A stretch of 64,000 nt of DNA from Enterocloster bolteae (GTDB lineage Bacteria; Bacillota; Clostridia; Lachnospirales; Lachnospiraceae): NCBI RefSeq assembly GCF_002234575.2, contig NZ_CP022464.2, positions 6,200,001 to 6,264,000 of the forward strand. The letters are read 5' to 3'. The position numbers and the translations under genes were made by a program. This document shows positions 23,238 to 31,932 of the stretch, in pieces. The first letter of the stretch is position 1. The number at the start of each line of letters is the position of its first letter. The notes beneath the pieces were generated by a model, which ran no database searches, was not told the origin of the DNA, and saw only the letters and a list, made by a program, of their open reading frames with translations.

Positions 23238-25172
23238 TTACAGGGACAGGGCTCTCATTGCGTTGAGAATGGCAATAACCGACACGCCCACGTCCGCAAA
23301 CACTGCCTCCCACATGTTGGCCATGCCCGCAGCACCCATTAAGAGCACCACTGCCTTGACTCCCAGCGCAAATACGATGTTCTGCTTTACAATGGACATG
23401 GTCTTTCGTGATATGCGGACCACATCCGCGATTCTGGCAGGATTATCGTCCATAAGCACAATATCCGCTGCCTCGATGGCCGCATCTGAACCCATGCTTC
23501 CCATGGCAATGCCCACGTCCGCCCTGGAGAGAACAGGCGCGTCATTGATTCCGTCTCCCACAAAGGCCAGCCTGTGTTTTCCGGTCTGCTGGGCCAGCAG
23601 CTCCTCCACCTTTGCCACCTTATCCCCCGGAAGGAGCTCCGCATGAACCTCATCCAGACCCAGCCTGGCCGCCACTGCTTCTCCTACCTCTTTCTTGTCG
23701 CCGGTGAGCATGACTGTCCTTCTGACGCCTACCTTTTTAAGATTCTTAATTGCCTCAAAGGCCTCATCCTTGATGGAATCCGCTATGACAATGTATCCGC
23801 AGTATACGCCGTCCAGTGCCACATAGACAACCGTACCCATGCTCATACACTCCTGATACGCCACATTCATTTCTTTCATCAGCTTGCTGTTGCCGGCCAG
23901 TACGGTATGACCGTCTATCTCCGCCTGAACTCCATGACCGGATATTTCCTGTGCATTGCTGACACGGTTCATATCAATGGCATCTCCCCAGGCATCCTTG
24001 ATGGAACGCGAAATGGGATGGTCCGAATAACTCTCCGCCAAAGCCGCCAGCTCCAGCAGGGAGCGCTTTCCCTCATCAGAAGGCTGGCTGGCCGCCCACA
24101 CCCTGGTCCGCGGTACCTCAGACGCCTCCGGGACAGGACTGCCGGTTACCGCGTGAATCTCAGTCACCTTGAATTCTCCCTTGGTCAGCGTACCTGTCTT
24201 ATCAAAGACAATGGTATCCATCTCAGACAGAGCCTCCAGATAGTTGCTTCCCTTGATGAGCACACCCTTCTTGGAAGCAACGCCAATGCCTGAGAAAAAG
24301 CTCATGGGCACGGAAATCACCAGGGCACACGGGCAGGAGATTACCAGGAAGGTACAGGCCCTTCTTACACCCTCGGACCAGGACTGGCCAAAAAACAGGG
24401 GAGGAATCACAGCCAGGAGCACGGCCCCCATTACCACCAGAGGGGTATAATATCTGGCAAACCGTGTAATGAAGTTCTCCACATGGGCTTTTTTGCTGCT
24501 GGCGTTCTCCACCAGTTCCAGAATCTTTGCCACTGTGGAATCGTCAAATTCTTTTGTGACCTGAACCCGCAGAAGGCCGCTGCCGTTGACACAGCCGCTT
24601 ATGATATCGTCCCCCTCTGCCACCTTGCGCGGCACGGATTCACCGGTCAGTGCTGAGGTATCCACCATGGAGTTCCCAAACACGACTTTGCCGTCAAGAG
24701 GTATTCTCTCCCCGGCCTTGACCACGATGATATCTCCCACCTGCACATCGTCCGGTTCCACCTGCTTTAACTGGCCATCCTCCTCTATGTTGGCATATTC
24801 CGGACAGATATCCATAAGCTCCGTGATGGACTGCCTGGAACGGTTTACTGCGTAGCTCTGGAACAGTTCTCCCACCTGATAAAACAGCATGACCGCAACC
24901 GCTTCCGAATATTCCCCCACGCCAAAGGCGCCGAAGGTAGCCACTGTCATCAGGAAATTCTCATCAAACACCTGGCCGTTGCGGATATTGCGGAATGCCT
25001 TATATACAATGTCCCATCCTATAAGAACATAGGGAACCAGATACAGGGCCATCTTTCCCCACAACCCAAGCCACTCCGGTAAAATCTCCATATGGTCTGT
25101 CACTGCCAGGGTAATATAAATGATGAATGCTGCTATGATACGGGACAGCATTGCCTTTTGTTTCTTAGTCAT
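23238..25172 (-). CDS. Heavy-metal translocating P1B-type ATPase (Zn/Cd type)
   Basis: A 644-residue ATP-driven metal exporter. Core motifs: SCPCALVIS (metal-binding CPC in the membrane), DKTGTLTKGEF with the phosphorylated Asp, SDHPISRS and GDGINDAPVLSRADVG. The usual N-terminal HMA domain is missing from the chain and is encoded by the small gene upstream (25206-25424). Two close-spaced membrane helices at the N-terminus and a CadA/ZntA-like CPC motif point to Zn, Cd or Pb rather than copper. A short Pro/Arg-rich insert follows the phosphorylation site (near VPEASEVPRTRV). An ArsR/CadC-like regulator upstream fits metal induction. Confidence 0.9.
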   Translation of the reverse strand: MTKKQKAMLSRIIAAFIIYITLAVTDHMEILPEWLGLWGKMALYLVPYVLIGWDIVYKAFRNIRNGQVFDENFLMTVATFGAFGVGEYSEAVAVMLFYQVGELFQSYAVNRSRQSITELMDICPEYANIEEDGQLKQVEPDDVQVGDIIVVKAGERIPLDGKVVFGNSMVDTSALTGESVPRKVAEGDDIISGCVNGSGLLRVQVTKEFDDSTVAKILELVENASSKKAHVENFITRFARYYTPLVVMGAVLLAVIPPLFFGQSWSEGVRRACTFLVISCPCALVISVPMSFFSGIGVASKKGVLIKGSNYLEALSEMDTIVFDKTGTLTKGEFKVTEIHAVTGSPVPEASEVPRTRVWAASQPSDEGKRSLLELAALAESYSDHPISRSIKDAWGDAIDMNRVSNAQEISGHGVQAEIDGHTVLAGNSKLMKEMNVAYQECMSMGTVVYVALDGVYCGYIVIADSIKDEAFEAIKNLKKVGVRRTVMLTGDKKEVGEAVAARLGLDEVHAELLPGDKVAKVEELLAQQTGKHRLAFVGDGINDAPVLSRADVGIAMGSMGSDAAIEAADIVLMDDNPARIADVVRISRKTMSIVKQNIVFALGVKAVVLLMGAAGMANMWEAVFADVGVSVIAILNAMRALSL

Positions 25173-25205
25173 ATCAGTTTCCTTTCCGGTGCCGTACTGC
25201 TTCGC

Positions 25206-25424
25206 TTAAAGCAGGATAACGCAGTCAGGCTCCACCTTCCTGCACACAGACACCACTTCCTTCATGATTTCATCGAACCTGCTGTCATCTGCTTCTATGG
25301 TCATCTTCTGGGCCATAAAGCTCACCGTGGCATCTGATACACCCTCGATCTTCTTGATTGCTTCCTCCATCTTGGCTGCACAGTTGGCACAATCCAGGTC
25401 CTGCAGTTTGAATTTTTTCTTCAT
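25206..25424 (-). CDS. Stand-alone heavy-metal-associated (HMA) domain protein
   Basis: A 72-residue ferredoxin-like HMA domain with DLDCANCAAKMEEAI, where CANC is the CxxC metal site. The start at 25424 has GGAGG 8 bases upstream; an in-frame ATG five codons earlier overlaps that site. It is 33 bases before the P-type ATPase gene and probably delivers metal to it, taking the place of the N-terminal domain the ATPase lacks. A second Cys pair (VCRKVEPDC) near the C-terminus may also bind metal. Confidence 0.9.
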   Translation of the reverse strand: MKKKFKLQDLDCANCAAKMEEAIKKIEGVSDATVSFMAQKMTIEADDSRFDEIMKEVVSVCRKVEPDCVILL

Positions 25425-25500
25425 ATTATTCTCCTCCATATTTGTTATTTTATTTATATTCCATATCCCATCCCCGCGCCATGGGCATCTGCCTCAAAGT

Positions 25501-25860
25501 CTATTCCTCTATGTGCTCCATGCCCTGGTTGATGATGGTCCTCACATGACTGTCCGCCAGCGAATAAAATACTGCCTTTCCGTCCCTGCGGCTCTTTACC
25601 AGGCGGTTCTGCTTAAGAATTCTCAGCTGGTGGGAAATAGCTGACTGGTTCATATTAAGCAGCTGCGCAATGTCGCAGACACACATCTCAGCCTCAAAGA
25701 GCACATATAATATTTTGATCCTGGTGGAATCCCCAAACACCTTGAATATCTCTGCCAAATCATATAGCTTATCCTCATCCGGCATCTTATCATTGACTGC
25801 CTTTACCACATTCTCATGGACCTGGTAAAAATCGCAGCACTCCACATCGTTTATCGCCAT
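25501..25860 (-). CDS. ArsR/SmtB-family metal-responsive repressor (CadC/CzrA-like)
   Basis: A 119-residue winged-helix repressor. The recognition region is MNQSAISHQLRILKQNRLVKSRRDGK. Candidate metal ligands are the Cys pair in VECCDF at the N-terminus and Cys in EMCVCDIAQ, the layout of CadC-type Cd/Pb/Zn sensors, plus His residues near the C-terminus (DSHVRTIINQGMEH). It is the first gene of the metal exporter operon, and an operator palindrome (25894-25915) lies upstream, so metal binding should release repression of all three genes. Confidence 0.9.
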   Translation of the reverse strand: MAINDVECCDFYQVHENVVKAVNDKMPDEDKLYDLAEIFKVFGDSTRIKILYVLFEAEMCVCDIAQLLNMNQSAISHQLRILKQNRLVKSRRDGKAVFYSLADSHVRTIINQGMEHIEE

Positions 25861-25893
25861 GGCTCATAACCTCCCTCTCTTATTTTTCTCATT

Positions 25894-25915
25894 CATATGA
25901 ATGATTGTTCATATG
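25894..25915. promoter_or_regulatory. Candidate ArsR-family operator
   Basis: CATATGAA (25894-25901) and TTCATATG (25908-25915) are perfect arms around a 6-base centre. This matches the ATATGAA-type operators of ArsR/SmtB repressors and lies 34 bases upstream of the regulator start. Confidence 0.7.
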
Positions 25916-26026
25916 TTTATATTTACATTATATACTCCGATTTAAAAATGTCAACTGCTTTTTTCTCTATTTTGTTTTGTTTGAAAATTTAATTATTGTT
26001 TGAAAATTGCATTCTGACCGTCAAAG

Positions 26027-26060
26027 CCAAAAAACAGAGCCGGCCCATAGGACCAGCTCC
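26027..26060 (-). terminator. Terminator after aspS
   Basis: Read on the minus strand, GAGCTGGTCC pairs with GGGCCGGCTC (two G-U or mismatch positions) and is followed by TGTTTTTTGG. It lies just beyond the aspS stop. Confidence 0.7.
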
Positions 26061-26083
26061 ATGTGATAATCTTATATATAATA

Positions 26084-27874
26084 CTACTCTTCCTCAGCGG
26101 CAACCGCGATATGCAGCTCCTCCAGCTGTTTCTCATCCACCTGTCCGGGCGCCTCTGTCATCAGACAGGAAGCATCCTTCACCTTGGGGAACGCGATCAC
26201 GTCGCGGATACTGTCAGCTCCCACCATCAGCATCACCACGCGGTCCAGGCCATATGCCAGGCCTGCGTGAGGCGGAACACCATACTTAAATGCTTCCAGA
26301 AGGAAGCCGAACTGCTCTCCGGCCCTCTCAGGCGTAAAGCCCAGCACCTCAAACATCTTGGACTGGATATCAGCCTGATGGATACGGACCGATCCGCCGC
26401 CCATCTCCACGCCGTTCAGCACAATATCATATGCCTTGGCACGAACCCGGCCGGGATCAGAATCAATATACTGTAAATCCTCATCCATGGGCATGGTGAA
26501 TGGATGGTGCATGGCCACGTAGCGGTCCTCCTCCTCTGAATATTCCAGAAGCGGAAACTCTGTCACCCACAGGAACTTAAAGTCATCCTTCTTAAGCAAA
26601 TCCAGCTGTCTGGCCAGTTCCAGACGCAGATTTCCCAGGACATCAAATACCACCTTATTCCGGTCAGCGGCAAACAGCAGCAGGTCGCCCGGCTTTCCGT
26701 CCATGGCGCTTATCAGGGCAGTCATTTCCTCCTCCTTCATAAACTTTGCAAAGGAGGACTTGACGGTGCCGTCCTCGCTGATTGCCACATAGGCAAGACC
26801 CCTGGCGCCAAAGCCCTTGGCATATTCCACCAGAGCGTCTATCTTTTTGCGGGGCATATGTCCCTGCCCCTGGGCATTGATGCCGCGCACACTGCCGCCA
26901 TTTTCCAGAGCGCCCTTAAACACTGCGAACTCGCAGCCCTTAACCACCTCTGAAACATTCTTAAGCTCCATACCAAAACGCAGGTCCGGCTTATCAGATC
27001 CAAAGCGGTCCATGGCCTCCTGCCAGGTCATGCGAGGAATGGGCAGCTGCACATCAAAACCGCAGATTTCCTTAAACAGCTTCTTTAACAGGCGCTCATT
27101 TACATCCAGTACATCGTCCACATCCACAAAGGACAGCTCCATGTCAATCTGTGTGAATTCAGGCTGTCGGTCTGCCCTCAGGTCCTCATCACGGTAGCAG
27201 CGGGCCAGCTGGAAGTAACGGTCATAACCGGAACACATGAGGAGCTGCTTGAACAGCTGCGGGGACTGGGGTAGGGCATAGAAGGAACCGGGATGCACGC
27301 GGCTGGGCACCAGATAGTCCCTGGCCCCCTCAGGCGTACTCTTAATCAGGGTAGGTGTCTCAATTTCAAGGAATCCCTCTGATGCCAGAAATGCCCTGGT
27401 AAGGGTAGCCACCTGGCTTCTAATCATAAGATTTTTCTGGAGATCCGGTCTTCTCAAATCCAGGAAACGGTACTTCAGGCGCAGCTCTTCCTTTGTCTTG
27501 CTGTTCTCCTCAATGGGGAAAGGAGGTGTCTCGGACTCGGAAAGAATGCGCATGGAGTTAGCCCTGATCTCAATGGCTCCTGTGGCCAGGTTGGTATTTA
27601 CCGCGCCGGAGCGGGCCTCCACCCGTCCTGTAACGGCAACTACAAACTCGCTCCTCAGCTTTTCCGCCTTTGCGAAGTTCTCTGCGCCGCAGTCATTTTC
27701 CTCAAATATAATCTGAAGGATGCCGGAGCGGTCCCTCAAATCCACAAAGATGATGCCGCCCTTGTTCCTGCTCTTCTGAACCCATCCCATGACGGTCACT
27801 TCCTGACCGATATGGGCAGTGGTCACTTCCGTACATCTATGGGTACGCTTTAACCCAACCATTGATTCTGCCAT
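26084..27874 (-). CDS. aspS: Aspartyl-tRNA synthetase
   Basis: A 596-residue class II synthetase. It has an N-terminal OB-fold anticodon-binding domain (VTVMGWVQKSRNKGGIIFVDLRDRSG), motif 2 (FQLARCYRDEDLRADRQPEFTQIDMELSF), the bacterial GAD insert in the middle and motif 3 (GLAYGLDRVVMLMVG). It attaches aspartate to tRNA-Asp. The length is that of the bacterial type. GGAG lies 8 bases before the ATG. It follows hisS by 22 bases on the same strand, the common hisS-aspS pairing in Firmicutes. Confidence 0.97.
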   Translation of the reverse strand: MAESMVGLKRTHRCTEVTTAHIGQEVTVMGWVQKSRNKGGIIFVDLRDRSGILQIIFEENDCGAENFAKAEKLRSEFVVAVTGRVEARSGAVNTNLATGAIEIRANSMRILSESETPPFPIEENSKTKEELRLKYRFLDLRRPDLQKNLMIRSQVATLTRAFLASEGFLEIETPTLIKSTPEGARDYLVPSRVHPGSFYALPQSPQLFKQLLMCSGYDRYFQLARCYRDEDLRADRQPEFTQIDMELSFVDVDDVLDVNERLLKKLFKEICGFDVQLPIPRMTWQEAMDRFGSDKPDLRFGMELKNVSEVVKGCEFAVFKGALENGGSVRGINAQGQGHMPRKKIDALVEYAKGFGARGLAYVAISEDGTVKSSFAKFMKEEEMTALISAMDGKPGDLLLFAADRNKVVFDVLGNLRLELARQLDLLKKDDFKFLWVTEFPLLEYSEEEDRYVAMHHPFTMPMDEDLQYIDSDPGRVRAKAYDIVLNGVEMGGGSVRIHQADIQSKMFEVLGFTPERAGEQFGFLLEAFKYGVPPHAGLAYGLDRVVMLMVGADSIRDVIAFPKVKDASCLMTEAPGQVDEKQLEELHIAVAAEEE

Positions 27875-27896
27875 TGTCTTATCTCCTTTATTTTCC

Positions 27897-29162
27897 TTAA
27901 TTCTTCAGGCTTTCCTTATAAAATTCCTTAAACTCCGTATATCCTTCCCTGCCCAGCTGTTCCTTCTGGAACTTCTTGTTCTTATTCATCTGGGCAACCA
28001 GAACCTGCACACCCTTCTTTCTCTCTTCCATGGCTTCGCGGATTACGGCTGCCAGCCTGGCGCTGTCCACGCCCTTCTCAAAGAGAAACGCCTTCCTGTC
28101 AGAAGCGCCGGGCACAGTGAATCCATTGTCCATAAGAATGGTTACAATGCGTTCAAAGCCTATGGAGAATCCGCAGGCCGGTGTCTCCATGCCTGTAAAC
28201 TTGCCGATCATCTTATCATACCGGCCGCCGCCTGCCACGGAGCCGCCAAAGCCTTCCATGGAGACCTCGAAAATAGTTCCTGTATAATATGACATGCCTC
28301 TGACCAAAGTGGGGTCGAACTCCAGGCCGAAATCAGCCTCAGCCACCTCCGTCACTGTGTCCATGATGTGGGCCAGTCCTTCGCTTACATCGGCAGGCAT
28401 CACCTCTGAGAGCATCTGTCCCAGGGCCCTTACACCGGCCGAATCCTTTGTCACGTTCTTAAGCATGTCCAGATATTTGCTTACGCTCTCTGGGCTGTGG
28501 CCGGATTCCAGAAGCTCCTTCTCCACACCCTCATATCCTATCTTATCCATCTTGTCCAGGGTGATGAACACCTGGTCCATGGACTCCTCCGCAAAACCGC
28601 AGTACAGGGCCATGCCACGCAGGATGCCTCTGTCGTTGATACGGACCGTAAAACCGTTGTCCGGGCAGATTCTTCCAAGGGCAGTGGTGGTAGCCAGAAT
28701 CAGCTCAATTTCAGCCAGGCTGGTGGCATCTCCCAGGATATCAATGTCACACTGTACAAACTGGCGGAAACGGCCCTTCTGGGGACGGTCCGCACGCCAC
28801 ACGCTGCCCATCTGGAGGGCCTTGAAGGGGCTTGGCAGATTGGCTGCGTTATTGGCGTAGTAGCGGGAAAGGGGGAGGGTGAGGTCATAGCGCAGGCCGC
28901 TGTCCACCAGGTCATTCTCTTCCTTTGACCCTTCCAGGTTCAGCTTGTCCCCTCTTTTCAGTATCTTGAAAATCAGTTTCTCATTATCTCCGCCCTGTTT
29001 GCTGGTCAGGTTTCCGATATGCTCTACGCAGGGTGTCTCTATCTGGGTAAATCCAAAGCTTTTATAGGTCTCTTTGATTTGATTCATCACGTACTCACGA
29101 ATCTGCATCTCAGCAGGCGTGATATCCCTCATGCCGGTGACCGGCTTCTTTGCTAATGCCAT
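27897..29162 (-). CDS. hisS: Histidyl-tRNA synthetase (eukaryote-like motif 2 type)
   Basis: A 421-residue class II synthetase. Motif 2 reads GRFRQFVQCDIDILG, close to the GRYREFYQCDFDIAG form of eukaryotic HisRS rather than the usual bacterial REFHQ form. The histidine-binding motif is LVRGMSYYTGTIFE, and GFSIGFERI is motif 3. The C-terminal anticodon-binding domain is short and ends in a basic, poorly conserved tail (QMNKNKKFQKEQLGREGY). The start is the ATG at 29162 with GGAG 8 bases upstream, not the longer frame to 29210. It is co-transcribed with aspS. Confidence 0.93.
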   Translation of the reverse strand: MALAKKPVTGMRDITPAEMQIREYVMNQIKETYKSFGFTQIETPCVEHIGNLTSKQGGDNEKLIFKILKRGDKLNLEGSKEENDLVDSGLRYDLTLPLSRYYANNAANLPSPFKALQMGSVWRADRPQKGRFRQFVQCDIDILGDATSLAEIELILATTTALGRICPDNGFTVRINDRGILRGMALYCGFAEESMDQVFITLDKMDKIGYEGVEKELLESGHSPESVSKYLDMLKNVTKDSAGVRALGQMLSEVMPADVSEGLAHIMDTVTEVAEADFGLEFDPTLVRGMSYYTGTIFEVSMEGFGGSVAGGGRYDKMIGKFTGMETPACGFSIGFERIVTILMDNGFTVPGASDRKAFLFEKGVDSARLAAVIREAMEERKKGVQVLVAQMNKNKKFQKEQLGREGYTEFKEFYKESLKN

Positions 29163-29258
29163 ACGCGTTCTCCAATCCTGTTTTTTGTTCAATATCTTTA
29201 TTTTAAGCAACTTTTATGATTTTGCAAGCATTTTCATAGATTTTTCCCTATTTGGACC

Positions 29259-30212
29259 CTATTTTATGGCCTCTGCCGCAATCCGCATGCGCTCATAAGG
29301 CACTCCCATGGGAATGGTGCAGTCCGTGCCCAGGATAAAGCCTGTCTCACCGGCTTCTGCCATGACGCGCCTTACCTCCTGGCGAATCTCATCCGGGGTC
29401 CCTTCTATCAGTGGTCCTTTGTGGTTGGAGAGGCCGCCCATAATGGCGCAGTCCGCAAACCGTTTCCTGCCCTCCGCCAGGCTCATTCCCGTCTCATAGA
29501 TGCCCCAATTGGCAATGCTGTAAAGTCCTTTATAACTGTCGTACCGGTCAAAATTCACATCTGTCTTGCACATGTGCAGGATGTTATGTCCTCCCGCTTC
29601 CAGGCAGGCCTTCATAATCTGCTTATCAAACGGCATGATATACTCCTCAAACTCCTGGTCCGTAAACAGGAACCGCTCGCCTCCCAGACCCGCGTAGAGG
29701 ATGCCGTCCAGACCCAGTTCCACAAATTTCCCCGCCAGCTGGCACAGTCCGTCCGCAATCCGCTTCATGGCGTCAAGCACCGGGCCCTTGTTCTGCCTTA
29801 AATGGCTGCAGAGCAGCTGCCGCACCGGCATATAGCCGTAATCCGGTTCAATGGGGTGGATGGTGGAAGCCACGATGCCGTGAAGGGTACCGATATTAAA
29901 GGCGTCCCTGTCGCACCGGTCCAGGACCCTCTTGACCAGCTCAATCTCATCCTCCATAAATTTATCCTTAAGAGTAATGGTCCTGATGCATTTCCAGTCC
30001 TCCGCCGTCTTTATGGAGCCCATGTTGGGAACCAGATGTTCATTCATGATTTTCTGGATATCCGGATTTACCTCCCGGAAAAACTTCAGGTGTTCTTCCA
30101 CCGCTGCCTGCCCAAAGGCTGCCTCCCTGGCAAAATGAGTGGTAAAGTAACAGGGAATCCTGTCCACCGGTTCATGCTTCATTGCCGCAAATACACGCTC
30201 TCTTTTCTTCAC
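29259..30212 (-). CDS. Uroporphyrinogen decarboxylase-family protein, methyltransferase-like
   Basis: A 317-residue protein of the URO-D fold. It keeps a His-X-Cys (HMC in NILHMCKTD) and a later Cys in GTDCTIP, the zinc-binding pattern of MtaA/MtbA-type corrinoid methyltransferases. True uroporphyrinogen decarboxylase lacks it. A role moving a methyl group between a corrinoid protein or small molecule and a thiol is therefore more likely than haem synthesis, despite hemZ being next to it. No corrinoid protein gene is nearby. A decarboxylase function is not excluded. Confidence 0.75.
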   Translation of the reverse strand: MKKRERVFAAMKHEPVDRIPCYFTTHFAREAAFGQAAVEEHLKFFREVNPDIQKIMNEHLVPNMGSIKTAEDWKCIRTITLKDKFMEDEIELVKRVLDRCDRDAFNIGTLHGIVASTIHPIEPDYGYMPVRQLLCSHLRQNKGPVLDAMKRIADGLCQLAGKFVELGLDGILYAGLGGERFLFTDQEFEEYIMPFDKQIMKACLEAGGHNILHMCKTDVNFDRYDSYKGLYSIANWGIYETGMSLAEGRKRFADCAIMGGLSNHKGPLIEGTPDEIRQEVRRVMAEAGETGFILGTDCTIPMGVPYERMRIAAEAIK

Positions 30213-30350
30213 GATATCTCTCCTTATCAGATGGTTATTAACTCAATCGTTATAATAAAATCTGCCGGAACCATGTCTCTTTTTACATGACTCCGGCATT
30301 TACGCTTCCGCGCCGTATATGTCCATATAAACCGCGGGCCCCGGCCTGGG

Positions 30351-31901
30351 TTAAAGGATGCGCTCCTTGCGCTGTATCATCTCGTCAATCCTGCTAATAT
30401 ACTGTTCCACTTCCTTTACATTCTCACACCGTTCCCTGCGGTTTTCAGAAGGAAAGACCACCTTGGTGGTGGTTCCCGCGCCGCAGGCCGCTATGGTCTG
30501 CATCTCCTCCATAATAAGGATGTTGTAGATACAGGCTTTGCCGGGCAGGGAATACCCTACATTCTCAAAATTGCCGGCCATGTTCTTCTGGCGGTACAGA
30601 TAATAGGGCTCCATACCCATCTGGCGGGCACAGGCAGCGCTGAGCTCAATCATCTCCGGAGTGTTCTGAATCTTCAGCCCGCCGTACTCTTCCCTGAACA
30701 TGTTGAGCCTGGCCGCCCTCTTGATGGCCAGGGAATGGACTGTAAGGGAATCCGGCGCCAGAGCCTTTACCTCCTCCAGGGTGCGCCGCACATCGTCCAT
30801 ATTCTCCTCAGGAAGCCCCATAATCAGATCCATGTTGATGTTGTCAAATCCCAGCTCCCGGGCCATGTAAAACCGATCTTTCACCATATCCACGGTGTGG
30901 TGGCGGCCAATCAGGTCCAGGGTCTTCTGGTTCATGGTCTGGGGATTAATGGAAATACGGGTGATGCCGTGGTCCCTCAGTACCTTAAGCTTGTCCATCG
31001 TAATGCTGTCCGGCCTCCCGGCCTCCACTGTGAACTCCAGCACCCGGCTCAGATCAAAGAGCTGCTCAAGCCTGCTTAAGAGAGCTTCTAAATCCTCCGC
31101 TGAAAGGGATGTGGGAGTGCCTCCGCCGAAATAGACCGTGTCCAGAGGCCTTCCCTCCATCTTCCGGGCCGTATATTCCAGTTCCTTAAACAGCGCTTCC
31201 AGGTAAAGACCTGTGCGCCCCTTCCATTTCCCGATGGGATAGGAGGTGAAGGAACAATACAGACAGGTGGTGGGGCAGAATGGTATCCCCACATACAGGC
31301 TGTAACCCCGCTCATAATCCAATGGTTCCAGAAGCTTTTTCTCCCTGGCCGCAATCTCAATGCTCAAATCTATCTTTTCATCGCTGGCAAGATAGGTTTC
31401 CTTCATAAAGGACCGGATATCCTCCTCCTTCCAGCCCTCCTCCAGCCTGGTGAGGGCGATCTTGGTGGGGCGGATGCCGGTCAGGGAACCCCAGGGCATT
31501 TCCTTTCCCGTGCGCGCTGCCAGCATGAGGTAAAACATTTTCTTTATGACATTCTTGGTGGCGGAGTGATCCGAAAGGTCCGAGGGACGGGTGCAGGAAT
31601 CCCCTAACATCCAGCCCTTTAAACCCTCCGGGCATGATGGCGCCTGCTCCTTTCCCGGCTCCGGCCCGGCCGCTCCCCCGCCGCAGCCCTCCGGCCCTGT
31701 CTTATCTCCGCCGCAGTCCTCCGTGGCAGCTGCATTTTCCCATATATAGATGGAAACCGCGCCGTCTCCCAGCCGCGTCTCCACGTAAAAGTCCGCCCCG
31801 TCCTTTACCTCATGAACATAAGCCTCACCTGGATAAAAGGACATCAGAAGTTCTCTGATGTCCTGTTCGTACTGGTTATCCTGTATTAAAAGTCCAATCA
31901 T
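30351..31901 (-). CDS. hemZ: Coproporphyrinogen III oxidase-like radical SAM protein HemZ
   Basis: A 516-residue radical SAM protein of the HemZ type. The iron-sulfur cluster motif CPTTCLYCSF follows YVGIPF, and FGGGTPTSLS and ISINPQTMN are the SAM-binding and barrel motifs seen in oxygen-independent coproporphyrinogen oxidases. An N-terminal domain of about 190 residues precedes the barrel and contains a Gly/Pro/Cys-rich insert (residues 85-120, DCGGDKTGPEGCGGG) that looks added. ATG 31901 is chosen because AGCAGG lies upstream. HemZ proteins oxidise coproporphyrinogen or act as haem chaperones; which applies here is unclear. Confidence 0.88.
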   Translation of the reverse strand: MIGLLIQDNQYEQDIRELLMSFYPGEAYVHEVKDGADFYVETRLGDGAVSIYIWENAAATEDCGGDKTGPEGCGGGAAGPEPGKEQAPSCPEGLKGWMLGDSCTRPSDLSDHSATKNVIKKMFYLMLAARTGKEMPWGSLTGIRPTKIALTRLEEGWKEEDIRSFMKETYLASDEKIDLSIEIAAREKKLLEPLDYERGYSLYVGIPFCPTTCLYCSFTSYPIGKWKGRTGLYLEALFKELEYTARKMEGRPLDTVYFGGGTPTSLSAEDLEALLSRLEQLFDLSRVLEFTVEAGRPDSITMDKLKVLRDHGITRISINPQTMNQKTLDLIGRHHTVDMVKDRFYMARELGFDNINMDLIMGLPEENMDDVRRTLEEVKALAPDSLTVHSLAIKRAARLNMFREEYGGLKIQNTPEMIELSAACARQMGMEPYYLYRQKNMAGNFENVGYSLPGKACIYNILIMEEMQTIAACGAGTTTKVVFPSENRRERCENVKEVEQYISRIDEMIQRKERIL

Positions 31902-31932
31902 ACAAAACCTGCTTTCTATTATAAACCTTCTT

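Noticed and set aside
29163..29258. T-box riboswitch upstream of hisS
   Set aside because: The 96-base gap is too short and shows no T-box sequence or terminator.
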